In this document: positions 1-10,681 of the stretch, piece after piece | Layout of the letters: every line of letters starts with the position of its first letter | Position numbering within the stretch: the first letter of the stretch is position 1 | Assembly: GCA_011317545.1 (NCBI GenBank) | Contig: WUJK01000018.1 | Span: 62,001 to 126,000 of the forward strand | Length of the DNA: 64,000 nt | Direction of reading: 5' to 3' | DNA from: Coniella vitis | Taxonomy: Eukaryota > Ascomycota > Sordariomycetes > Diaporthales > Schizoparmaceae | Program-made: the position numbers and the translations under genes | Notes under the pieces: model-generated | What the model was told of the DNA's origin: nothing | Database searches by the model: none | The model's input: only the letters and a program-made list of their open reading frames with translations

Positions 1-600
1 TAGGCCTGGTCCTCGGGAGCATCATGGGTGGCAAGATGTCAGACACGACCGTCAATCTATACATCAAAAAGAAGGGCGTGCGCCGGCCCAAGGACCGGCT
101 GAACAGTGGCATCGTCGGGCTCTTCCTCATCCTCCCGGCGGCCATGCTCATTTTCGCATGGCCGCTGCAGATGGACAAAGGTGGTCTGGCTCTTCCCATT
201 GTGTCTGCCTTTTTCATAGGATTAGGCCTCATGGGTACTTTCAACGGTATCAACACGTACATGGCTGGTAAGTGCCGCAGTCCTCTCAGCCTGGCAGGCC
301 ACGAAGTGCACAGCTAATCATATTCAAACACTCATGTGTAGAGGTGCGACCGAGCGAGAAGTCAGAGGTCGTCGCTGCCAAGTACATCATGCAATATGCT
401 TTTGGCGCCATGAGTACCGGGGCCGTTATTCCTCTGATTGACGCCGTTGGCGTTGGATGGGCTTTCACCTTCTGTAAGTCCGTTGAAGGTGCTCATCAAA
501 GCTTCGTGATCTGACACAGTTTCCAGTCATGTTCCTCGATATGCTAGGCGGGGCTTTCGTCTTGGTCATCGCGCAATTCAGTCCCGATTCGTGGATCTGA
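1..600 (+). CDS. MFS transporter, 3' end only
   Basis: This is the C-terminal part of a major facilitator superfamily drug/solute transporter; the 5' part lies off the window. Three exons can be joined: 3–267, 342–473 and 527–600, with phases that close and a TGA at 598–600. The first exon carries the loop motif GGKMSD followed by a basic stretch (KKKGVRRPKDRL), as between transmembrane segments 8 and 9 of DHA1-type transporters, then hydrophobic segments. The later exons encode the last helices, ending AQFSPDSWI. It would sit in the plasma or vacuolar membrane and export or import a small molecule; the substrate cannot be inferred. It points away from the oxygenase gene that follows. Confidence 0.85.
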
Positions 601-3077
601 CCACGAAGTCCAGAGAGAATTTGTTCAAGAATATCATGAATGCACATGTCAGGATACAAAGAGGTCGCAGCATGCCGATACAGAAGTGGTAGACAGGTTT
701 GAGTTCTTTAGAATTCGGTCGAAGCTTGGCTTCAATTATGTCGTCAACATTACCAAACTTGCAAGAACACGATTTTTACCACATCGCAACTCTGACCCAG
801 CCAGAGCGGAAAAACCAAGACTTACTAAAAGACACGGGAATCTAGCCAGACGCGGGGCTTGAAGGTTCTATTGTAAAATAAAAATGATAGATTGTATATT
901 AGCTAAGAACGGTTTTTTGAATATCGTATCGCACACTTCAGTTGCTCGACCTAAACATGTTTCCACTATGATCCTAGTCGAGGACGATTCGATTTGAAAA
1001 TGTTGATTTCTCGTATTCCCATTGTCCATGGAGCTTTCATTCAATAATTTAGTGCTGGAATGATTCTTGAAGATTATATTCAATATTAACATGCAGCTGA
1101 AGTGGCGAAATTGCTGCTATTGTGTATAGCTCATTTGTAGCAGATGTGTAGCTTCAGAAGGAAACATTTCACATCATATAACTGTCAAAATTTTGAAAGC
1201 TGGAAATGGCCATGAGTAGAAGAGATGCCAATGACATACCCAACACATTTTCATTCATGAAAGTGGACAATGGGGGAGCTAAATGTCCAGTTCCAACCGA
1301 ATCTAACCTTAAGTTATCCTGATACTATGTACATTGAAGCTCAGTTTCATTTGTATTTTTGTCATTAGGGTCTCCATCGTAAAGTCATATTCATGCTTTT
1401 TGTTTTTGATGGCTGAATTATCTTTTTTAATTTTAATAGACTTTTCCAAACAGCCAACCTTAAATGATGGGGTTTTGGGAGCACTGCTGTGGTGGATACG
1501 GCTGGCTACTTTCCTTTTCACCTTATCCCACGGTCATTTAACCAGAAGGAGGCGATGAAACATTCGATAAGTAGACATTGCTTGATAAAGTGGTGCCTTG
1601 TGAAACTTGGCTTGTTACGTATATGTGGCATATATTTGGCATTCTCATCCCTCATGCCAGACACCCGCCATAGCCACCTGTACACACCACCCACTCTCCC
1701 TCCGACAAAGACGTGAATATGGAGGCTTAAAAGCAAACCTCGCCGGTTCATCGAGCCAAAGCCACCGTAGCAATCAGCTGCCTTGTTATTGAGTACCCAA
1801 ACTTAGCAATAGAGTTGACGTTCCAATCATCGTCCGCAAAGCCACTGCGACCTTGAAATCCCTGCAACGTTCGTAGTAATTTTAGTACCCGTTCATTCTG
1901 TATCAACCTGTCTCTCCCATCATGATATCAGAGTATCGGAGACGTAAACTCAGGAATGTCGTCCAATATGAAGAAATCATCTGTCCGTAGGCTTGGAGTC
2001 ATGGAGACGACCGGAGTAATAAGCAGACAGGACTGCGTATTCCGGAGCACTAGCGAGCAATATGGCTTTAGCGATCCCGAATCGGGTCGAGTGACGTTAT
2101 CTTGCCTAGGACCCGAGGCATGACGCAGTCGTCGGTTGTACCATGTACACAGCGAGAGCCAGCGCATTCCCATGATAAGAATAAGGTTGGCATGATGTGC
2201 GTCTCGCATGACTGGGCCGCTCCGTAAGAATTGTTTGAGCAATACTGTTTGGGCTTCTAGATACTACATAGTATATTGGGTATTGTCGGAGATAAACTTG
2301 CAGCTGGCGGGGTAACCCTATCAGATCTGCGCTGGTCCGCTGCATCGCCTTGCGGTTCCGAAGTGCAGATTGAAGATAAGCACCTGAGACGCTGGCGCTC
2401 CAAAAGGGCTGGGGAGCTGGTATGTGGAGGATCAGGATTGGGCTCAGAGCTGCACACGATAGTTTTTCCTTCAATATTAGATCAGATCAAGGCCTGGTGG
2501 ACGGACACAGCTATTTACTGCTTGTGACGCTATGGTCAAGTGCTTAGTCTTGATTGGAAGGTTTGCTACTATGGCCACAAAGGCCAAGTGAAAAAAGTGC
2601 AATTCATTGTGAAAGTGTTTAAGTCAGTAACACCTGCGGGGAACGGGTAAGTCCATGTTACATCTAGTCGAGTGGATTTTGAAATCTAATAAAAGTTTCA
2701 ATAGAAGGGACACTATGGTTTTTGATTATAGCCCAAGCACAATTACTAGTCTGGCTTTTGCAAAGAGGCGCGGCCGCAGTGACTACATAACACATAACCG
2801 AATCCTACAACTGTGATGGTACGTGGAGCAGTCGAAGCAGTAAAGTGCGTGGTAATGAATAATAATTTACTCACTAGCTAATGCTTGAAGCTGTAAATGA
2901 TGAAAGTCAAATTCCCAAACTGGCTAAACGCCTCCCAAAAATCGCAAATGCTTGTAACGATACGCCTTGAAGATCTCTCAGGGCGTAGAAAACCAATTGA
3001 AACCGGAGATACACTCAACAATAAATAAGAAACACCAGTGCATACTTTTTCATCAAATGTCGTCAAAGTCCCTTCTC
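601..3077. other. Intergenic, includes an AT-rich tract
   Basis: No gene is recognised. Roughly 860–1480 is visibly richer in A+T than the flanks and has only short open frames. Open frames on the minus strand between 1928 and 2474 resemble no family I know and lack coding character. Confidence 0.6.
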
Positions 3078-4172
3078 TTAATCTTCCAGGGCAGCCGCAA
3101 CAGCATCCGCCTCGGCATCCTCGAGCTGCTGGATGGCAGACTCAATGTACTCCTTTTGCTCATAGAGAAAGTCTTTAAGATCAGGGATGTTAAATGGCTT
3201 CTTCATCTGCTGGCGGCGTCTCTCGCTCTTGGCCTTTTTGCGGATGCGTTCCTCGAGGACCTCGAGACGATAGTCAATGTACTGGCTAAAGAACTCCTCA
3301 AAATTGCTGACGGCGCGTGAGCCGACAAGAATAGTCTCATCGGGAACATCAATGGACTTGGGGCGGAATGACGTGACCATTGCAATGCGCTCACGACCGC
3401 CAAAGGCCTTGAGGGCCTGGTGATAGATGTAGCGGCCCTGCATGACGACGGCAGTACCCATCTCGGGGCCGCGGGCACGACGCTCCTCGCCGTTGGGCAG
3501 GGAGATGGCGGTCTCACCACCAACCATGCCGTTACAGTCAGAGCACATGGTGACGACGACAAAGGGGAAGCTGTCGTAGTGCCAGGCGCAGGATGAGGTC
3601 TTCGCCTCCATGTCACCAAAGACAACCTCGTTCTGGTCGTTGATGGAGATGTTGATGTTAGCGATTTCGTAGTCAAAGGCTGGCACCAGCTCGACGCCAG
3701 CAATCTCCGAAATCTTTGCGAGCGTCTTCTCGTCCCACCAAGCATTGTACGTAAAGGGAGCACGCTCCCAGCCCATGCCCCGGACTATGTTGGCGTTGAA
3801 AGTGGACTTGTAGCGGCAGTTCTCCATGACAGCGTCGCTGAAGATCTCACGTCTCATCTGCATGATCGCATCACGGGTGAACAGGGAGAAGGGCTCCGAG
3901 ACAGCAGTGTCAGAGATGCCGTGGCCACCAAGGCCGATCTCCGTCATGGTGGTGATGCCCGGCTTCGCACCGTTGGTAAGGTGCGTTTCAGCATCCCAAG
4001 TGGTGGGCTCAACGGCTTTAGCCTCATCAATGAGGAACTTTGGAATTGGCAGCGTAGGGCGAGTGACCTTCTTGGTGGTGGGGCCAACGACGTGAGGAGG
4101 CTTGGGGCGTGCTTTGAAGGCTACCTTCGCTGGAGCCGCTGTGGGCGAAGCGGCAGTGATGAGAGCAGGCAT
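3078..4172 (-). CDS. 2OG-Fe(II) oxygenase-like protein
   Basis: Uninterrupted 364-residue protein starting at an ATG (4170–4172). The centre shows the iron-binding pattern of 2-oxoglutarate/Fe(II) oxygenases: WHYD (H198, D200), a distal histidine in YIYHQALKA (about H251) and arginines after it (R260/R262) that could bind 2-oxoglutarate. These lie in the expected order on a double-stranded beta-helix. The N-terminal 45 residues are proline/lysine-rich and look disordered; the C-terminus (about 300–364) is charged and helical. No signal peptide or membrane segment is seen. This matches a fungal family of cytosolic Fe2OG domain proteins of unknown substrate. It is convergent with the MFS gene and divergent from the aldehyde dehydrogenase gene. 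A hydroxylase or demethylase role is inference. Confidence 0.8.
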   Translation of the reverse strand: MPALITAASPTAAPAKVAFKARPKPPHVVGPTTKKVTRPTLPIPKFLIDEAKAVEPTTWDAETHLTNGAKPGITTMTEIGLGGHGISDTAVSEPFSLFTRDAIMQMRREIFSDAVMENCRYKSTFNANIVRGMGWERAPFTYNAWWDEKTLAKISEIAGVELVPAFDYEIANINISINDQNEVVFGDMEAKTSSCAWHYDSFPFVVVTMCSDCNGMVGGETAISLPNGEERRARGPEMGTAVVMQGRYIYHQALKAFGGRERIAMVTSFRPKSIDVPDETILVGSRAVSNFEEFFSQYIDYRLEVLEERIRKKAKSERRRQQMKKPFNIPDLKDFLYEQKEYIESAIQQLEDAEADAVAAALED

Positions 4173-5604
4173 CTTGGATGTTGGAAGAAGAAGGTGTAAG
4201 GAAGGGCAAGCTGTTGCTTATGCCTAATATATTAGTCCAAAGACCACGGAGAAGTGATGGCGATGATGTTGATGGTGAGGATGAATGTCGAGAACTTGAT
4301 CGCTGGATGGAGGATCGCGGTTGGGATTTTTATAACAGTGTTATCGAGGCTTTGGGCTGGGTGTCAGGCGCCCGTTGGCCTTGGACGTCTCCATATCAGA
4401 TAGACAGACGATCACTAGATCGTGATGGCTTGGAAAATAAAGCTAGATATCACCACGATAGTCCCTTGGCTGCCACTGTGCACGGCTGACGGGCCCTATC
4501 TTACGGCCCAAAAAGGTTGATCGTTGAGGGCCGTCCCTTACGCCGCCATACCGTGCCATTGAGCCTCGCCTTCTTACCCCGTGGGGTGCCACCCAGCTTC
4601 GGCTCGGCTCTGTCACACAGTCCTTATCTCGAACTTCTTAGAGGAAGGTTGGCTGGCTCGGATCTCCTACCGGGGAACTGCCCCGTTTATTTTTGCTATG
4701 GTCTACATATTATTGGCATATACAGAATCGCACACTATTGAATCGCCAGGAGTTGAGAACCAATGTATGGTCCATTGATATATGGCTACTATGCAACGGT
4801 TCATTTTGCTCAGAGCTTAGTGGTATGCCCAGCGTTGGAACTGTTGTCAACGCACTGGTTTCTCGGTACCGATATAGAATCATCAAGCTGCGAGTTGCAT
4901 CCGATTTTCAGTAGCTACAACATTATACATAGTCGCGCCGCACTCAGACTCTGACGCCCATACGTACATAGTATGCAACATACTGCATCCAATCCTCCGC
5001 TGTGCAGTTGCGGGTCTCCAGACTGCGCAACGCCTCAAGTGGAAGATGCCATCATACATACAGCATGATATGTAAACTCCTAAAACACACAAGGGACGAG
5101 AGCTGCATCTGCCGTTACATTTGTCTTCGGTGGGCGGTTTTCTGGGCGAATAGTAAAGGGCCTCGGATAAAGAAGCCGACCGCGTTGTTGGAGCCCGCTC
5201 TGGCTCGGATCATGAACCCGACAGAACTCCTAGACCGACAGGTCGGTATACAATGTAACCCAGAATATGGTCAAAGCACTCATGCGTTGGGTTTACCCAG
5301 CACGAGTACAGGAATAGCATTTCGCAGAGTCAAACTTTATGCTCCTCTCAGGGGTTTTGCTGGCTTGCTAACAAAGACCGTAGAGTCTACTCCTACGTGC
5401 ACAGGCATTTGTTTGTAGAGCTTAAATAGTCGGCGCGCTGAAAAGGAAGAATTGCCAGTAGTTTTCTTATTGCCGGTAGTTGAATCTTGACCTTTGCTCT
5501 GCATTTCGGTACTCTGGACTTGAATTTCCATACTTCTCAATCTCGGTTCTCCTTCAAGACCCCCTTCTTGACCGCCAACTCGATAAACAATAACCCACAG
5601 AGAA
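4173..5604. other. Divergent intergenic region
   Basis: Lies between the oxygenase gene (minus) and the aldehyde dehydrogenase gene (plus), so it holds both promoters. A CT-rich stretch precedes the ATG at 5605. No further gene is supported. Confidence 0.55.
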
Positions 5605-7169
5605 ATGGCTCCGGCGATCGCATCTGGGCTAAAAGACGCTGGACTTATCGTGGAGAAGAGCTACATCAACGGCGAGTGGGTGGCAGCCAAGTCGGGCAAG
5701 ACATTCGAAGTAAAGAACCCAGCAACTGGCGAGCTGCTCGGCACTGCGCCAGAATCCAGCACCGAAGAAATCCAGAGCGCCATCGACGCCGCTTCGGAGG
5801 CCTTCCAGTCATGGCGGTCTGTTTCTGGTCGCCAGCGCGGTCGCATCCTCCGCAAGTGGTTTGACCTGATTGTTGCCAACCGTGAGGACATTGGTAAGGT
5901 AATCACAGCTGAGAACGGCAAGGCAAAGGCCGACGCAGAGGGTGAGGCGCTCTTTTCTGCGAGCTTCTTTGAGTGGTTCTCGGAGGAGGCACCGCGAATC
6001 TACGGCGACATTGTCCCCCACAGCATCCCTACCGGTCGCATTCAGATCCTCAAGCAGCCCGTTGGCGTATGCGGTCTCATTACGCCATGGAATTTTCCCA
6101 TGGCCATGGGTGCCCGCAAGATTGCAGCTGCTCTTGCTGCAGGCTGTACTGTCGTCCTCAAGTCTGATGGCCACACCCCGTACTCTTCCAACATCCTGGC
6201 CGTTCTCGGTGAGCGTGCAGGTCTGCCCAAGGGCGTCTTGAATGTTGTGACCGCCCTCCACAACACCCCCGAGCTCGGCCTTGCCCTCTGCAAGTCCAAT
6301 ACGGTCAAGAAGATCTCTTTCACCGGCTCGACCCGCGTGGGCAAGCTGCTAATGCAGCAGTCGAGCGATACCCTCAAAAAGCTCAGCCTGGAGTTGGGTG
6401 GTAACGCTCCCTTCATCGTCTTTGACGACGCTGATCTCGAGACGGCTGTGTCTGCCGCCATTGCTTCAAAATTCAAGGTTACGGGCCAGACTTGCGTGTG
6501 CGCAAACCGTATCTTCGTGCAGGAGGGCATCTACGACAAGTTCGCCACGCGCCTCGTCCAAGAGGTTTCCAAGTTCAAAGTCGGCAACGGTGTCGATAGC
6601 TCCGTCACCCACGGCCCTCTCACGCTGGGGGTGGGCAAGACAGAGGAACATGTGCAAGACGCTGTCAGCCAAAAGGCCACTGTGCTGTTGGGTGGCCAGC
6701 GCCTGCCCGACCTTGGTGATAACTTCTTTCAGCTGACTGTTCTGGGCGACGTGACCGACTCGATGAAGGTCATGAGCGAGGAGACTTTTGGCCCCTTGGC
6801 TGCGCTGAGCAAGTTCAAGACCGAGGACGAGGTCATCAAGAAGGCCAACAGTGTCGAGGTCGGTCTGGCATCGTACCTCATGACTACCAATCTCAACACC
6901 CAGTACCGCGTGTCAGAGAGACTCGACTTTGGTATGGTGGCCATCAACACTGGAGCCATTTCCGATCCTGCTGCACCGTGAGTTCATACACAGAAGCTGT
7001 GACTCCTCCTTGCATAAAGCACACTGTAATACTAACACTATCTTGATACAGATTTGGCGGCGTCAAGCACTCCGGCATGGGTTGCGAGGGCAGCAAGTAC
7101 GGGGTCAATGACTACCTCGTCCTCAAGACGGTTGTTACCGGCGGTATTGAGACGAAGTACAGTTTGTAA
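5605..7169 (+). CDS. Succinate-semialdehyde dehydrogenase-like ALDH
   Basis: NAD(P)-dependent aldehyde dehydrogenase, 496 residues, two exons (5605–6977 and 7052–7169; intron with CTAAC before TAG/CAG acceptor). The family fingerprint is clear: PWNFPMAMGARKIAAAL, the catalytic glutamate in LELGGNAPFIVFDDADL (E263) and the nucleophile in GQTCVCANR (C297), 34 residues apart as expected, then EETFGP and the C-terminal FGGVKHSGMGCEGSKYG. This wording is closest to succinate-semialdehyde dehydrogenase (GabD/Uga2), which turns succinate semialdehyde from GABA into succinate. The usual lysine-proline of the NAD site reads KSDGHTP. No mitochondrial presequence is evident. Related semialdehydes such as glutarate semialdehyde remain possible substrates. 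Confidence 0.93.
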
Positions 7170-10100
7170 AGGAAAGAAATGAACAACAAAAGATGCCAAA
7201 AAAGAAAAGAAACACGCATAAAAAGGGCTTGAAAGGTCAAATGGACTGGGTAACAGCATAACAACAATACATAGCGGCTATCTTGGGACTCAAAGGGCAT
7301 GGTTGGTGGCAAAATGGGAAAGGAGATGGTTATGACATGACTTTACATAAATCATATGAGGGACTGTGGATAAATTTCATGTTGAACTGCCCGTCACAGA
7401 TCGAAGTGAACTCATTTTCGAGAATGTTGTTAAGGGGGATTTGAGACAGAAAAGAAAGAGGAGATTAAAATATCAAACGTGATGATGTGGCTTGCTTGGA
7501 ATGAATGATGGACATCATTGAAATATTTTGTGTTGCATATATTACATCCAAGCTAATATTATAGACTCCGAGCTTCACTATGCTGGACAAGAGTTGGTGT
7601 GCCCAGATACCAAATTCGAGGTCTTCAGGGATGTCGCTACGCTATCAATTGATGTGTTGAGAGCTCTGAAATCAACTGGGCTAACAGTGGAAAAGCCTCT
7701 GTTTTTCATGATGTCCACTATCATGCTGCCTTCGGTTTTCATCATGGACTCTTTCCGAAAGCCCCCCAAAAAGGGGGGAAAAAGAAAAAGAAAGAAAGAA
7801 AACCCACCACAACCAACCACATATACACTGGCTGATACTCTGGCGATGCACCACCAGTCAGCCAGTCAGACATGGCCCGGTGCGCCCACAGGTACTGACT
7901 CCGGGGACCCCGCGTTCTGCGGCCGGAAATTCCACTGGCAAACAATCGTCCCGATCGGGTGGAGTGATCTGAAAATGAAGATCGAAAAATGCAGAAGACT
8001 TTGTGAGGGATCAAGACTGCCAGGACCGAGCAAAGGGAGCTGACTATTTCCAATGGAGAATGCGTAAAATTGGGATAGCTACCTAAAACTATGGCCTCGA
8101 ATTCGGCTTCGGCTGCCCTTTCCGAGCCCCTCGGAAAAGACCACGGCGGGAGAAGCACCCACCGCTTCATCGGCCATTCTCATCACTGATACGACTGTAG
8201 GCCTTCGAAGATGCATGACGTTTGGAGACGGGGGCGCCCATCGTCATAGTCAAGCGGCCGGGGGCATTCAGGGTATTAAACGTGCTGGAGCCCTTATAAT
8301 AGTACCGCATTTCGTGCATTCTTGAAAGCCTGGCTTTATACAAACCCAATCCACTGGTATGGGTATATTTGGGTGTTTCCAAGGGATTCTTGAGACATTT
8401 ACACCGAAGCACCAGTTTATTCGTTTGCCAAATTCTGGAACACTAGAGACAAAGGAGTTATCTTCTTGAAATCTCGCACACCTGCACTTTATTCGCACCA
8501 CACCTTGTTCTTCAAAGTCGAGGTCAAGTTATTTTCATCCCCATCGGTTTTGACAGGACGGCCTTCGTCCTAGCCGCCGATGCACCCCAAAACAATTCTA
8601 AAGCACACGACATAACAAAAGAAAAGGAATCATGTCTCCCACATACGCAATCTCCACGCACCTGGCCAAGAGCCTGGCGGTCGCCCTGCGCAACGGCAGC
8701 AGTAGCCCGGCGGAGCGAAGGGCATCGGCTGAGTCTGCAGGCGCTCCGCCCTGTGTCTTGGGCCCTCGCTCAACCGCATCCGCGCCCGCACCCGCTTCGC
8801 CCTTCCCAATACCCAGGCACTCCTTTGGCTTCAACGCACCTAACCAGCAGCAGCAGCGGCGGCGGCGGCAAGGGGTTCAGCGCTGCGGTTAACGCGGTCT
8901 CACGGATCATACTCTCTCGGCTCTACTGCCCACGCCAGTCCAGGCACGATAGCGGGAATGCAGATAGGGGCACTGCCGTAAGTTTTGGCTTCTCTCCTTA
9001 TCTGTTGATTCCATATTGGGCTCGATGGATGCGATCCACTCGTCTTTCCAGCCTACGCCCATTTCCCAATGCTCTGTATCTTGACTTTGGCTCGTCCTGG
9101 ATAGGGTGGGGGATTCATTAATTGTGCAAGAGCATGCGACGCAGATTGACATGGGAACAATTCACAGCTTGCTATATGTTCATAATTCACCTCCAACAAG
9201 CATCCACATCTTGAACGAGGCAATGGATGGATTTCATGTCCGCATCGGGCAAGGAAGATTGATGCCCTCTCGAAATTCCCAAACTCGATCGGGCTCGTCG
9301 GGATGCTACCCACACAAGACCCGGTAAAAGGACCCGGTGCGGGGTGACGATGCCTTCTCACAGACTCTCGGTCCAAATCAGGACACAGACATCTCATCTT
9401 TGTCCGTTCACTGGGCACAAGACCCCAGGACCACGACCACCCATCACCACCACCATCCATCCACCATGCAAGTGTGAGCCGGGTCCGGGCAGTCACTCTG
9501 TCCCGCCCCCAGCACCCTCGCTTTCGGCTGCCCATACCGGAAACCTCCACCTCGCGAATAAGAATTCGGCACTCCCGAACAAGCACACACATGAACGCGA
9601 AGCACCACCTCGGCCAAAGTGGCTAGAACACGATAGAAGCCTCGTCACTCCACAGACCCTGCAGAAAGATGAAATGGAGAGAGTGCACCGCACCGCACTG
9701 CATTGCATTGCGGGCATGTCCCTGCTGACGGCGGCACTCCCCGAGAAGCTTGTTGGGCCTAGTCAGCCTGTCAGCCTGTCAGTCTAGCGAGTGTCTTTGC
9801 TTTGACCGGCCAGGCCGGGCTGTCAGTTTGCGTGCCAAGACGGCCACGCTGACCTTGGACCCTGGTTCCTCGTGGAGCTTGGGGCCATCGAGGAGACGAT
9901 GCAGCCGGTGTGAAGGAGCAGAAACAGTGGCAGGAAGGTAGAAGAAATGAGATAGAGGGGGCACCGAGCTGGGACAGAAAGGAGCGAGCGAGTCTAGAGC
10001 CTTTCTTGCTGCACTCCCCGCTGTTTCTCTCGGATGCACGCTGACTTGGCGTTATGGAGATCAGAGTACATAGTACATACATAGTACATTTCGCTACGAA

Positions 10101-10681
10101 CTTGGGGTGCGGGTGATCAGCCGGATTCAGGCATGAAACGAGTAAGCGTATCTGATAAGTCGCAGCGGCAGTTGGGAGGGCATTTCGGGAGTGAGCGAGA
10201 GACAATATCAAACACTCAAGGCTTTGTTTTAATTTATTTCAAGAAAATAAACATCCTTCCTCTTCGCGTAATCAATGTCATCAGATGACCAGAGGCTCCT
10301 TGCTGTGTTATCCAGTGGCTCCACAACTGGCCAGTTAGCTGAACTTGATACTGTGGAAGCTGTTCGGATGACATTGACCGCTGATAATGGATCTACGCAG
10401 CCATTCACGATGACTGGGCTGGAGCAGATGTGCTTAAACCATGCACAGAGTCGTTGGAAACCCGCGATGGCTCCTTACAAATTACGTAGTACAGAAATAG
10501 ATGCAATGGAGAAAGTTTCCTGTAAGAGAGAATCCCTTCAAGTATCCCATACAGACAGAACCCACGATTATAGACATCCACCGTAACATAGAAAGCAGCA
10601 TGCCCCGCGTAGGACCGGCATGGCACCTATCCTCACCTATTCATTTCCGTCCATTTTTCCGTCTCCGAATGCATTTGCCCA
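7170..10681. other. Long intergenic region, one weak ORF
   Basis: No recognised gene in about 3.5 kb. A pyrimidine/purine-rich block around 7760–7800 and a CAG/CGG run near 8849–8872 are low complexity. An ATG at 8632 opens an 86-codon frame rich in Ser, Ala and Pro that ends just after the CAG/CGG run. It could be a first exon or chance, and I do not call it a gene. Confidence 0.5.

Noticed and set aside
8632..8892. 86-codon frame rich in Ser, Ala and Pro
   Set aside because: No domain, ends in a CAG/CGG run, and no convincing splice continuation.
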